This document shows, one piece after another, positions 27,441 through 36,822 of a DNA stretch of 64,000 nucleotides. The stretch covers positions 1-64,000 of the forward strand of contig UQMO01000002.1 in NCBI GenBank assembly GCA_900542125.1. Direction: 5' to 3'. The stretch is from an uncultured Collinsella sp. (GTDB lineage Bacteria > Actinomycetota > Coriobacteriia > Coriobacteriales > Coriobacteriaceae). Positions within the stretch are counted from its first letter, which is position 1; each line of letters begins with the position of its first letter. The position numbers were made by a program, and so were the translations under genes. Under the pieces are notes generated by a model. That model was not told where the DNA came from and made no database searches. It worked only from the letters and a program-made list of their open reading frames with translations.

Positions 27441-28382
27441 ATGGCAGACGTCAAGAAAATCGCCACGCGCGTAAGCTACGGCGAGGCCCTCGTCGAGCTC
27501 GCCAACGAGCACGACGACTTTGTGGTCCTCGATGCCGACCTGGCTGCCGCCACGCAGACCGGCAAGTTTAAGGCCGCCTGCCCCGATCGTTTCTTTGATG
27601 TGGGCATTGCCGAGAGCAACCTGATGGGTGTCGCCGCCGGTATCGCAACCACCGGTCGCGTTGCCTTCGCGAGCACCTTTGCCATGTTTGCCGCCGGTCG
27701 CGCCTTTGAGCAGGTCCGCAACTCCATCGGCTACCCGCACCTCAACGTTAAGATCGGCGCCACGCACGCCGGCATCTCGGTGGGCGAGGACGGCGCCACG
27801 CACCAGTGCTGCGAGGACATCGCGCTCATGCGCGTCATCCCTGGCATGACCGTTGTCGTCCCGGCAGATGACGTGGAGGCACGAGCCGTGACGCGCGCCG
27901 CCTACGAGTGCGACGGCCCCGTGTACATGCGCTTCGCCCGTCTGGCCTCGCCGGTCATCAACGACCCCGAGACCTATAAGTTCGAGCTGGGCCGCGGTAT
28001 CGTCATGCGCGAGGGCGCCGACGTGACCATCGTCGCCTGCGGCCTGATGGTCGGCGAGGCCCTCGAGGCCGCCGAGCAGCTCGCCGCCGAGGGCATCGAC
28101 GCCGAGGTCATCAACATGCACACCATCAAGCCCATCGATGCCGACCTGATCGTCAAGAGCGCTACCAAGACCGGCCACGTCGTGACCGTCGAGGAGCATT
28201 CCGTGATCGGCGGCTTGGGTAGCGCTGTCGCCGACGTCCTGTGCGAGCAGTGCCCGACGCCGCTTAAGAAGATCGGCGTCAACGACACCTTTGGCGAGTC
28301 CGGTCCGGGTGCCGAGCTCCTGCACAAGTACGGCCTGGACGCCGCCAACATCGTGGCGACCACCAAGGAGTTCTTGGCATAA
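27441..28382 (+). CDS. transketolase, C-terminal subunit
   Basis: Second half of the split transketolase (313 aa). The pyrimidine-binding domain (residues 8-165) includes FVVLDADLAAATQTGKF, FFDVGIAESNLMGVAAG with the catalytic glutamate, and ATHAGISVGEDGATHQ. The C-terminal transketolase domain (190-310) has TVEEHSVIGGLGSAVADVL. It begins one base after the stop of the N-terminal subunit and ends at a strong terminator, so the two genes form a compact operon. 1-deoxyxylulose-5-phosphate synthase is less likely because of the split layout. Confidence 0.95.
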   Translation: MADVKKIATRVSYGEALVELANEHDDFVVLDADLAAATQTGKFKAACPDRFFDVGIAESNLMGVAAGIATTGRVAFASTFAMFAAGRAFEQVRNSIGYPHLNVKIGATHAGISVGEDGATHQCCEDIALMRVIPGMTVVVPADDVEARAVTRAAYECDGPVYMRFARLASPVINDPETYKFELGRGIVMREGADVTIVACGLMVGEALEAAEQLAAEGIDAEVINMHTIKPIDADLIVKSATKTGHVVTVEEHSVIGGLGSAVADVLCEQCPTPLKKIGVNDTFGESGPGAELLHKYGLDAANIVATTKEFLA

Positions 28383-28430
28383 GGCAAGGCGAGGCAAAGC
28401 ATCGCTTCAGCAACCGTATGCAATCCATAA

Positions 28431-28465
28431 CAGGGGCGTCCCCAAAGAGGACGCCCCTGTTTTTT
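28431..28465 (+). terminator. terminator of the transketolase operon
   Basis: CAGGGGCGTCC / GGACGCCCCTG with a CCAAAGA loop, followed by TTTTTT. Confidence 0.9.
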
Positions 28466-28611
28466 GTCGGCAACAAACAAATTAGGCCCGCACCAAGTAA
28501 GGGCTTTCTCCGGGAAACGGGCCCAGACCAGCAAAGTGCAATTCAGACCCCAAGCACGGCGCTGCTGCACCCAAGTAAAACGCAGCGACCCCTTAGTTAT
28601 CGCAGGCCGGA

Positions 28612-28720
28612 CACAGGGTTACTCTCCAAATCTTTCCGCAGGACGGAGGAGCCCCCGCCGCACGTAGTGCGCAGCGGGGGCTCCGACATGTCCGAGGACG
28701 ATTTGGAGAGTAACCCTGTG
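28612..28720. repeat. 109-bp nested palindrome
   Basis: Outer arms begin CACAGGGTTACTCTCCAAAT (28612 onwards, 21 bp to 28632) and are perfectly matched by the last 21 bp to 28720. Inner arms GGAGCCCCCGC (28648-28658) and GCGGGGGCTCC (28674-28684) form a second stem. It lies in the 450-bp spacer between the transketolase and ftsE genes; the rest of the spacer shows no gene. Confidence 0.85.
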
Positions 28721-28831
28721 CACGGCCGACGGGATCCCTAAGCACGCCATGCTTCTTATGTGCAGCAAAGCTAATGCTGCTAAAATACAAAGCGCTCATG
28801 TAGTTTAAACGCACGACGATAAGGAGCACCA

Positions 28832-30052
28832 GTGGGTAACCACTTCCGTACCTCCGGTGCGGGCGATGATGCCCCCAAGACGCAGGCAGGCGTCCAGGGC
28901 AGTCGTTTCGCCACTCCGGATTCAGAGGGCCAGCCTGTTGCTCAGGCCCCCGCTCAGCCGGTAGATCAGGCACAGCCGGCATCCGATCCCTTTGCCTACA
29001 ATCCAACCAGCGATGTCGCGCTTTCCGGCACGGCGGGTTTTGAGCCCGTTCAGGCCGTGACCGCTCGCGTGGAGCAGCCTCAGGCTGGTGCCGCCACGCC
29101 GCAGCCTACCATGGCCGGCATTCCCGACCCCTTGGCCCCTGCGACGCCGGCTCCTCAGCCTGCGCAGTCCGGTCTCTTTGCCGCTATTCCCGACCCCACG
29201 CAGCCTGCTGCCCCGGTGGTCGAGAGCGATCAGGCCGCCGAGGTCGCAAGCCTCGATAACGCGCTCAACAACCCCGATTTTACGTCGGTGTTCGCGCCCA
29301 TCGACCCGCAGGCGAGCCGCAAGAAGATGGCCAAGCAGGCCGGTGTCGAGCCCGTCATCCTTATGGAGCATGTCACCAAGATCTATCCGGCACAGCCCAA
29401 CAAGCCTGCACTCGACGACATCAACATCGAGATCTATCCGGGCGAGTTCGTCTTCCTGGTCGGTCACTCCGGCTCGGGTAAGACCACGCTGCTGTCGACG
29501 CTCAACCGCGACGTCAAGCCGACGAGCGGCCGCATCCTGGTTGCCGGTCAGGACCTCATGAAGATCAAGAACCGCAAGGTTCCGTTCCTGCGCCGTCAGA
29601 TTGGCGCCGTGTTCCAGGACTTTAAGCTTCTGCCGCAAAAGACCGCCTACGAAAACGTGGCGTTTGCCCTGCAGTGCATCGGCAAGCCCAAGGGCGTCAT
29701 TCGCAGCCAGGTGCCCGAGGTCCTGCGTCTGGTCGGTCTGGCCGATCAGATGGACTCCCTGCCCGACCAGCTTTCGGGTGGCGAGCAGCAGCGCGTCGCC
29801 GTCGCTCGCGCCATGGTCAACCGCCCGCCGCTGCTGATCTGCGACGAGCCCACGGGCAACCTCGACCCGGCGATTTCGCTGGGCATCATGAAGCTGCTCG
29901 AGCGTATTAACCGCACCGGCACGACCGTGATCGTGGCTACGCACGACCGCGAGATGGTCGATAGCATGCACCGTCGCGTGATCGCCCTCGAGGGCGGCCA
30001 CGTTATCCGCGACCAGGAGAGGGGAGGTTACGGCAACTATGGCACCAACTAA
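28832..30052 (+). CDS. ftsE: cell division ATP-binding protein FtsE with long N-terminal extension
   Basis: ATPase of the FtsEX complex (406 aa), which couples ATP hydrolysis to activation of septal peptidoglycan hydrolases. The ABC domain occupies residues 172-400, with Walker A GHSGSGKTT around 211-219, signature LSGGEQQRVAVARA and Walker B LLICDEPTGNLD. FtsE is normally about 225 residues. Here some 170 residues rich in Pro, Ala, Gln and Asp (for example PQPTMAGIPDPLAPATPAPQ) precede it, with repeats of a FAAIPDP/FAYNP-like motif. GTG at 28832 has AAGGAG 7 nt upstream, so the extension is likely translated. It overlaps ftsX by 14 bases. Confidence 0.95.
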   Translation: MGNHFRTSGAGDDAPKTQAGVQGSRFATPDSEGQPVAQAPAQPVDQAQPASDPFAYNPTSDVALSGTAGFEPVQAVTARVEQPQAGAATPQPTMAGIPDPLAPATPAPQPAQSGLFAAIPDPTQPAAPVVESDQAAEVASLDNALNNPDFTSVFAPIDPQASRKKMAKQAGVEPVILMEHVTKIYPAQPNKPALDDINIEIYPGEFVFLVGHSGSGKTTLLSTLNRDVKPTSGRILVAGQDLMKIKNRKVPFLRRQIGAVFQDFKLLPQKTAYENVAFALQCIGKPKGVIRSQVPEVLRLVGLADQMDSLPDQLSGGEQQRVAVARAMVNRPPLLICDEPTGNLDPAISLGIMKLLERINRTGTTVIVATHDREMVDSMHRRVIALEGGHVIRDQERGGYGNYGTN

Positions 30053-30959
30053 CGTGGGCTACTCCTTCAAGGAGGCAATCAGCCACTTCTTCCGTAACTG
30101 GACCACCTCGCTCGGCGCCGTCATCACGATTTTCCTTTCGCTGTTTATCATCGGCCTGTTCATCATGGGCTCCGCGATGCTGAACTCCGTGATCGGCACC
30201 GTCGAGGATCAGGTTGTCATCAACGCGTTCATCAGTGATGACGCCGATCAGGCCGATGTTCAGGCTTTTGAGGCCGAGCTCAAGACGTGGAGCAACGTCA
30301 AGTCCGTGACCTACAAGGACAAGGATGACGCGCTGGCCGAGTATACGAGCAAGATGTCGGGCAACGCCGACGCTACCATGAGCGCGCTCGATGGCCAGAA
30401 TCCGCTGCCGGCTTCGTTTGCGATCGAGATGGACGATCCGTCCAAGGTCGAGAGCACGGCCCAGAAGCTCAAGAAGAACGCCGATTTTCAGAAGATTGCG
30501 GACGACGGCGACGTCAACGCGAGCGTTCTGTACGGCCAGGAGGAAGTGAGCCGCCTGTTCCAGGTGACGAACTACGTCCGCCTCGCCGCTGTGGTGCTCG
30601 TCGGCCTGCTGACCTTTATCGCGTTCATTTTCATTAACAACACGATTCGCCTGTCCATTACGGCGCGTCGTCGTGAGATCGCGATCATGCGTCTGGTGGG
30701 CGCAAGCAACGGCTTCATTCGCGGGCCGTTCATTACCGAGGGCGTGCTGCAGGCCATTTTGGGCTCGCTGCTTTCCATCGGCGTGCTGGAGCTGCTGCGT
30801 AACCTGATGGTTCCGCGTCTGCAGGAGAGCATCGGCTGGATGTCGTTTGCGCTGCCGATGCAGTACTACCTGGTGACCTACGCCGCGCTGATTTTGGTCG
30901 GCGTCATTATCGGTCTCTTTGGTTCCGCCATCGCCATGCGCCGCTATCTGCGCGTGTAG
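30039..30959 (+). CDS. ftsX: cell division protein FtsX
   Basis: Membrane partner of FtsE (306 aa). It has an N-terminal cytoplasmic segment (GYSFKEAISHFFRNWTTS), a first membrane helix at about 24-46, and an extracytoplasmic domain of about 130 residues that contacts peptidoglycan hydrolases or their activators. Three C-terminal helices follow (about 180-205, 230-250, 275-300). The coding sequence overlaps ftsE, implying coupled translation. It ends at a T-rich hairpin. No hydrolase gene of the M23/NlpC type follows directly. Confidence 0.96.
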   Translation: MAPTNVGYSFKEAISHFFRNWTTSLGAVITIFLSLFIIGLFIMGSAMLNSVIGTVEDQVVINAFISDDADQADVQAFEAELKTWSNVKSVTYKDKDDALAEYTSKMSGNADATMSALDGQNPLPASFAIEMDDPSKVESTAQKLKKNADFQKIADDGDVNASVLYGQEEVSRLFQVTNYVRLAAVVLVGLLTFIAFIFINNTIRLSITARRREIAIMRLVGASNGFIRGPFITEGVLQAILGSLLSIGVLELLRNLMVPRLQESIGWMSFALPMQYYLVTYAALILVGVIIGLFGSAIAMRRYLRV

Positions 30960-30982
30960 GCGTGGCCGGAATTCGTTCCTTC

Positions 30983-31017
30983 AACGGGTCGTCTCTTTTG
31001 GGGGCGGCCCGTTTTTT
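30983..31017 (+). terminator. terminator of ftsEX
   Basis: ACGGGTCGTC / GGGCGGCCCGT followed by TTTTTTG. Confidence 0.8.
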
Positions 31018-31101
31018 GATCCCTAGGGGACGGCAGGATTGCGGATCATCGCGGCGCTGGTCTAGCTATGTGATCCGCAATCCTGCCGTCCCCTAGGGAT
31101 C
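31018..31101. repeat. 84-bp perfect palindrome with 31-bp arms
   Basis: The left arm starts GATCCCTAGGGGACGGCAGG at 31018 and runs to 31048. The right arm (31071-31101) is its exact reverse complement, with 22 bp between. It sits between the ftsEX terminator and rnr. Perfect identity over 31 bp suggests recent origin or selection for the hairpin. Confidence 0.95.
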
Positions 31102-31152
31102 ATTTGGGTAGACTCTTGGGGTGTAAACGGCCATCGATAGTAAGGAGGCGCC

Positions 31153-33288
31153 ATGGGGCGCAATAACAAGCATAAGCGTGGAGCTCGCAATAAGCGCGGG
31201 CCGGTGCGCAGCGAGCGTCGCCCGAGTCTGACCGGACGCGTGCAACTCCATGAGCATAGCGCCTACGTTGTAACCGAAAACGGCGACTACAAGGTCATGG
31301 GCCGCGGCAAGCGCGAGATTATGGACGGCGATACCGTTGCCGTGAGCATTAAGAACAGCCCGCATGGCGAGCGGCGTGCCGTAATCGAGGGCGTCGTCGA
31401 GCGTGCAGCCATTAGTGTGGTGGGCACGTACCAGACCGCCGGCCCGCTCGGGGTGATCGAGCCGCTTGATTCTCGCCTTAAGGCCGATTTCTTCATTCTG
31501 CCCGAGGATACCTCGGCGGATCGTCTGGGCGTCCACCCGGGTGATGCCGTTGTCGCGCGCATTTTGACCTACCCGACGCGCCTGGAATCGGGCACCGTGA
31601 CGATCGAGCGCCGTATTGGCGGCGATGATGCGCCCGATTTGGGCGTTCAGTATGTGATGGCGCGCTATGGCTATACCGATACGTATCCCGAGGCCGCGCT
31701 AGCCGAGGTCGAGGCACTCTCGCTCGACGTGGCCTCGGCACTCAAGGACCCGCTCCGCCGAGACCTGCGCGACCGCTTTGTCATTACGATTGACCCGGTC
31801 GACGCGCGCGACTTTGACGATGCCATCTCGCTGGAGCGCACGCCCGAGGGTGGCTACAAGCTGGGTGTGCATATCGCTGACGTTTCTCACTATGTGGCTT
31901 GGAACGGGCATATCGATCTTGAGGCTCGCCATCGTACGACATCGGTGTATCTGGCCGATCGCGTGCTTCCCATGCTGCCCGAACGCCTGTCTTGTGACCT
32001 GTGTTCGCTTCGCCCTGACGAGGACCGTCTTGCGTTTACCGTTGACATTGAGCTCGATGCGCAGGGTCGCGTGCGGCATTACGATCCGTACCCCAGCGTG
32101 ATTCGCTCGCGTGTGCGTATGGACTATGACGGCGCCGAGGCGCTGCTGGTGCGTGCCGGCGCGGTGGAGTATGGGGTGCTGGAGGGTGCGGCCGAGGATG
32201 TTGCGGCTGCTGAGGCCTCGCGCGAGGAGGCGCTTGAGCGCGGTCTTGCGTGCGAGAAGGCCGCCCGCGGCTGCAACGTCGACCTCGGCAATTTCCTTGT
32301 CGCCGCCAACGAACTCGCCGAACTTCGCCGTCGTATTCGTCGCGTCCGCGGCTCAGTCGATTTTGACACGGCCGAGATTCGCGCTCTATTGGATGAGGAC
32401 GGAGTACCCGTGCAGATTGTGGCGCGCGAGCGTTCGTGTGCCACGTCGCTTATCGAGGAAGCCATGCTGCTCGCCAACGAGTGCGTGGCCGAGTGGCTGG
32501 CCGACCGCGACATTGAGGCTTGCTATCGCGTGCACGATGATCCCAGTCCCGATAGCCTGCACGGCGCCGCCGTGGCGCTGGCGCAGCTGGGCATCATCGA
32601 CGACCGCCGTGCGGCTGGTATTGCCCTGGGAAGTCCCGATGAGCTGCAGGCTGCGGTCGACGCCGCGGCTGGCACGGCCAACGCGCCGCTTGTCAACACG
32701 CTGCTGTTGCGCAGCATGCAGCGCGCACTGTACAAGCCGCGCAACGAAGGCCACTTTGCGCTTGCCGCTCCGTGCTACTGCCACTTTACGAGTCCTATCC
32801 GCCGCTATCCCGATTTGGTGGTGCACCGCGTGCTCAAGCTGCAGCTGGCCTATGAGCAGCTGGGCGGCAAGGACGCCTTGGCACGCACGCCCCGGCTCAT
32901 CGGTAAGGGTCGCGAGTCCCTGCCACGCATTCTGCCGCAGATTTGCCGCGCATGCAGCGATGCGGAGCGTGCGGCCGATGCCGCCAGCCATGCGACGCAA
33001 AAGATCAAGATTGCCCAGTACTACGAGGATCGCCTGGGCGAGCGCTATGCCGGAACGGTCTCGTGGGTCAGCAGCATGGGCCTGTTCGTACGCTTGGATC
33101 TGACGCAGGTCGAGGGCCTGGTTTCAATTAAGAGCCTGGGCAACGAGTGGTTCGAGTTTGACGAGGACGCGCTCACGCTCACAGGTGCCGACACGGGGAC
33201 CCGCTATGAGCTGGGGCAGCGCGTGGTCATCGAGGTCTCGCGCGTCAATACCACGCGCGGGCACTTGGACTTTAAGCTAATCCATTAG
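31153..33288 (+). CDS. rnr: ribonuclease R
   Basis: Processive 3'-5' exoribonuclease of the RNB family (711 aa) that degrades structured RNA and, with SmpB/tmRNA, takes part in trans-translation. A basic N-terminus (MGRNNKHKRGARNKRG) precedes cold-shock-like OB domains. The RNB catalytic core around residues 205-530 carries TIDPVDARDFDDAISL with the four metal-binding aspartates, HIADVSHYV and YCHFTSPIRRYPDLVVHR. The C-terminal S1 domain is at 630-705 (GTVSWVSSMGLFVRLDLTQV). The gene is preceded by an 84-bp palindrome. smpB lies 9 kb downstream rather than adjacent. Confidence 0.96.
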   Translation: MGRNNKHKRGARNKRGPVRSERRPSLTGRVQLHEHSAYVVTENGDYKVMGRGKREIMDGDTVAVSIKNSPHGERRAVIEGVVERAAISVVGTYQTAGPLGVIEPLDSRLKADFFILPEDTSADRLGVHPGDAVVARILTYPTRLESGTVTIERRIGGDDAPDLGVQYVMARYGYTDTYPEAALAEVEALSLDVASALKDPLRRDLRDRFVITIDPVDARDFDDAISLERTPEGGYKLGVHIADVSHYVAWNGHIDLEARHRTTSVYLADRVLPMLPERLSCDLCSLRPDEDRLAFTVDIELDAQGRVRHYDPYPSVIRSRVRMDYDGAEALLVRAGAVEYGVLEGAAEDVAAAEASREEALERGLACEKAARGCNVDLGNFLVAANELAELRRRIRRVRGSVDFDTAEIRALLDEDGVPVQIVARERSCATSLIEEAMLLANECVAEWLADRDIEACYRVHDDPSPDSLHGAAVALAQLGIIDDRRAAGIALGSPDELQAAVDAAAGTANAPLVNTLLLRSMQRALYKPRNEGHFALAAPCYCHFTSPIRRYPDLVVHRVLKLQLAYEQLGGKDALARTPRLIGKGRESLPRILPQICRACSDAERAADAASHATQKIKIAQYYEDRLGERYAGTVSWVSSMGLFVRLDLTQVEGLVSIKSLGNEWFEFDEDALTLTGADTGTRYELGQRVVIEVSRVNTTRGHLDFKLIH

Positions 33289-33315
33289 CCAAATCACGAC
33301 TCGTGGCGGGAGAAC

Positions 33316-33342
33316 GGAGGGCGGTCTTTCGGGGCCGCCCTC
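33316..33342 (+). terminator. GC hairpin after rnr
   Basis: GAGGGCGG / CCGCCCTC stem with a TCTTTCGGGG loop. There is no clear T-run, so it is a weak terminator candidate. Confidence 0.45.
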
Positions 33343-33408
33343 CGCGTTTGGATCGTGACTACCTTGCCGTCTGCTCGGCTGCCCGCTTACCTGCTATTTG
33401 AGAGGTAA

Positions 33409-33446
33409 AACCTACCAAAATAAACCTGTCCCTTTTTGGCAGGTTT
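33409..33446. repeat. hairpin of the ACCTGTCCC family
   Basis: AACCTACCAAAA / TTTTGGCAGGTT around AACCTGTCCC. It shares ACCTGTCCCTTTTTGGCAGG with 21239-21258 and lies just before the serine recombinase start. Confidence 0.7.
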
Positions 33447-33465
33447 ACAAGAAAGCGGGGATGAG

Positions 33466-34071
33466 ATGGCGACGGTGTACGGTTATGCGCGGGTGAGCTC
33501 GCGCGATCAGAATCTGAACCGGCAGCTGGATGCGCTGGGCGCCTATGGTGTGGGCTCAGCGAATATTTATGCCGACCATGCGAGCGGCAAGGACTTCGAT
33601 CGACCGCGTTATCGCGAGCTGCTGCACGTCCTGGGAGACGGGGACGTGCTGGTGGTGCTTTCTATCGACCGACTTGGCCGTAATTACTCCGAGATTCTTG
33701 AGGAATGGCGACGCATTACCAAGGATCTCGGGGTTGCCATTGTGGTGTTGGACATGCCATTGCTTGACACGCGCGCCAGGGCCAGCGGCGCGCCGGATGT
33801 GACCAACACCCTGATTGCCGATATTGTGCTGCAACTGCTGAGCTACGTGGCGCAGGTGGAGCGCGAGAATATCCATCGGCGCCAGGCGGAGGGGATTGCA
33901 GCGGCGCGGGCGCGAGGGGTTCGTTTCGGTCGACCTCGCAAGCCGTGCCCTCCTCAGTTTGAGCTGGTGCGCGATAGCTATGAGGCAGGCGATATTACGC
34001 GCAGCCAAGCAGCAAAGTGCCTGGGCGTGTGCGTGGGGACGTTCGATCGCTGGATGCGCGAGGCGGGGTAG
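33466..34071 (+). CDS. small serine recombinase (resolvase/invertase type)
   Basis: Serine recombinase of the resolvase/invertase family (201 aa). The catalytic domain begins MATVYGYARVSSRDQNLNRQ with R9 and candidate nucleophile S11, followed by LSIDRLGRNYSEILEEWRRI and the VERENIHRRQAEGIAAARA helix. The C-terminal helix-turn-helix (SQAAKCLGVCVGTFDRWMRE) binds the recombination site. No transposase or invertible promoter is obvious next to it, although a hairpin of a dispersed family ends only 20 bases before its start. It could act on a site elsewhere or be a relic of a mobile element. Confidence 0.92.
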   Translation: MATVYGYARVSSRDQNLNRQLDALGAYGVGSANIYADHASGKDFDRPRYRELLHVLGDGDVLVVLSIDRLGRNYSEILEEWRRITKDLGVAIVVLDMPLLDTRARASGAPDVTNTLIADIVLQLLSYVAQVERENIHRRQAEGIAAARARGVRFGRPRKPCPPQFELVRDSYEAGDITRSQAAKCLGVCVGTFDRWMREAG

Positions 34072-34176
34072 GGGTTTGCGTCGCTTTGTCGCTTCCTGTT
34101 GTGATTCAAATTTTGATACGGTGGCGATGTCATTTGGGGCTACACTCGCTGATATTCAAAAAAAGGAGGTAGGCCC

Positions 34177-34758
34177 TTGGCGCGCGTAAAACAAATAATC
34201 GGATGGACCGCGATCGTTCTGTTCGCTGCAACGCTGGCGGGCATCTGGGTGCTGACGGAGCAAAATGCGGTGGAGACGTCGTTGCTGAGCGAGTCCACCG
34301 CGCGTGTGGTGGAGGGTCAGGCTACGGGCGTACAGGCTGCCAATGCCACGGGTGAAGCTCAGACGGAGAACGGAATGACCGGGGGCACCGATTCGGCTGC
34401 CTCGAATGTACGGTCTGGCCGACTTGCTTCCATTCGCATGTGGGTGGGCACGAACGTCCGTCGCGTTGCCCATACCGTAGAGTTTTTCTTCGTCGGATTG
34501 TTCGCCTCGGTGGTCGTGGTTTGCTTTTCCAGGCGTCCGTGGAGCGTATGCTCCCGTTGCCTGCCCGCATTGCTATTTTGCGCCGCCTGCTCCATTGGCG
34601 ATCAGGTGCATAAGATCTTTGTTCCCGGCAGGCATTTCGACGTTATCGATTTAGGATTCGATGCTGCGGGCTATGTCACCGCGATGCTGTTGGTATTGCT
34701 GGCAGCGGCGTTGGTGCGCCATGCGACTCGGCCGATCGGCGCCCATGCGAGGCGCTAG
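34177..34758 (+). CDS. VanZ-like membrane protein
   Basis: A 193-residue membrane protein. The N-terminal helix (residues 6-26) is followed by a Thr/Ala/Gly-rich extracytoplasmic loop. The C-terminal part has the VanZ-like pattern RVAHTVEFFFVGLFAS, then ACSIGDQVHKIFVPGRHFDV and IDLGFDAAGY. VanZ proteins are linked to teicoplanin resistance in one context, but most are of unknown function. TTG at 34177 is the start, supported by AAAGGAGGT 5 nt upstream; this is an unusual start codon with a near-perfect ribosome site. It is transcribed after the serine recombinase, with 105 bases between. Confidence 0.85.
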   Translation: MARVKQIIGWTAIVLFAATLAGIWVLTEQNAVETSLLSESTARVVEGQATGVQAANATGEAQTENGMTGGTDSAASNVRSGRLASIRMWVGTNVRRVAHTVEFFFVGLFASVVVVCFSRRPWSVCSRCLPALLFCAACSIGDQVHKIFVPGRHFDVIDLGFDAAGYVTAMLLVLLAAALVRHATRPIGAHARR

Positions 34759-34839
34759 CCGGTAACAAACCCGTTTCTGATAATGCGACCTTGTTGAATT
34801 ATTTTGTGTCGCGCGTATTTCCGAGCGGTCGGATTTGAG

Positions 34840-34866
34840 GGGCGAGCGGTAGAACGCTCGCCCTTT
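34840..34866 (+). terminator. terminator after the VanZ-like gene
   Basis: GGGCGAGCG / CGCTCGCCC with a GTAGAA loop, followed by TTTG. Confidence 0.65.
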
Positions 34867-34888
34867 GTGCGCCACGATGCGGCACAAT

Positions 34889-34917
34889 GTACCGTAAAAG
34901 CTGTTTATATCCGGTAC
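34889..34917. promoter_or_regulatory. inverted repeat upstream of murR (candidate operator)
   Basis: GTACCG (34889-34894) and CGGTAC (34912-34917) flank an AT-rich stretch with TTTATAT that could be a -10 region. It is a candidate site for autoregulation by the MurR-type protein. Confidence 0.4.
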
Positions 34918-34959
34918 GAATCGTTCGTTGGTCTTTAATTCTTCTCAACGGAGGTGTTT

Positions 34960-34993
34960 GGGATGGCAAACGGATTGGGATGGCAAACGGATT
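34960..34993. repeat. 17-bp tandem duplication over the murR start codon
   Basis: GGGATGGCAAACGGATT occurs twice back to back (34960-34976, 34977-34993). Each copy carries an ATG. Because 17 is not a multiple of three, only the second ATG (34980) opens the murR frame. The first (34963), at ideal distance from GGAGG, opens a 32-codon dead end. Confidence 0.95.
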
Positions 34994-35831
34994 GCTTTTG
35001 CGGCTTCGCGAGCGTGAGCTCAGCGCGAGCCCGGCGGAACGCAATGTCATCGCATATGTAAGCGCTCATCCGCACGAGGTGGTCGGGCTGTCCGTCCGTG
35101 GTCTTGCCGATGCCACGTTCTCCTCGCCCTCGAGCATTTTGCGCTTTTGCAAGCGCTTGAGTTTTGCGGGCTACAAGGAGTTCCAGCGCGAACTGATTGC
35201 CGAGCTGGCGCTCTTGGGTGACAAGAAAGACGTTGCCCTCGAGGACATCTCCATGGATGACAGCGTCGAACGTATCGTGGGGAAGGTGATGAAAAACAAC
35301 GTGCGCACGATCGAAGCGACGGCGCGAACGCTCGATTACACCGTCTTGGAGCGATGTGCGGCCTATCTTAAGCGGGCACGCGCGGTCAATCTGTTCGGTA
35401 TCGGTGCCTCTCGTTTGGTCGCGCACGATCTGGCGCAAAAGCTCATGCGTGTCGACAAAGAGTGCCATCTGTACGACGACTGGCATGATCAGCTCTTGTG
35501 TGCCAAGAACATGCATGAGGGCGATATGGCAATCGCCTTTAGCTACTCGGGCTTGACGCAAGAGGTGCTGGACTGCACCGCCGAGGCCCAACGTCACAAC
35601 TGTCCCGTAGTGGCCGTGACCAAAGTAGATGGATCATCCAAGCTTGCCACCATGGCCGATGCCGTGCTCGGCGTCGCTGCGAGTGAGCCCTTGGTCCGCA
35701 GCGGTGCCATGGCTTCGCGTATGGCTCAGCTTATGGTTGTCGATGCCCTGTACGCTGCTTACGTTGCCAGCGACTACGAACGAGCGACGCATGTCATTAA
35801 GCAAAACTACATCGAGAAACAGGAAAGATGA
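34980..35831 (+). CDS. murR: MurR/RpiR-type transcriptional regulator
   Basis: Regulator of the RpiR family (283 aa): an N-terminal HTH_6 domain (residues 1-75, with VRGLADATFSSPSSILRFCK as the helix-turn-helix) and a C-terminal SIS sugar-phosphate-binding domain (LFGIGASRLVAHDLAQKL, AFSYSGLTQEVLDC). Placed first in a cluster with murQ, a PTS permease and mupG, it probably responds to N-acetylmuramate 6-phosphate. The ATG at 34980 lies 25 bases from the only good Shine-Dalgarno (GGAGG). A 17-bp tandem duplication placed a decoy ATG at the optimal position, so translation may be weak or phase-variable. Confidence 0.9.
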   Translation: MANGLLLRLRERELSASPAERNVIAYVSAHPHEVVGLSVRGLADATFSSPSSILRFCKRLSFAGYKEFQRELIAELALLGDKKDVALEDISMDDSVERIVGKVMKNNVRTIEATARTLDYTVLERCAAYLKRARAVNLFGIGASRLVAHDLAQKLMRVDKECHLYDDWHDQLLCAKNMHEGDMAIAFSYSGLTQEVLDCTAEAQRHNCPVVAVTKVDGSSKLATMADAVLGVAASEPLVRSGAMASRMAQLMVVDALYAAYVASDYERATHVIKQNYIEKQER

Positions 35832-35841
35832 GGTGAATGAA

Positions 35842-36765
<924 letters not shown>

Positions 36766-36822
36766 GTGCACGGCGTGAGCTGATATGACATCTAGACGAG
36801 ATACCCAATACAAGGAGGAGTT

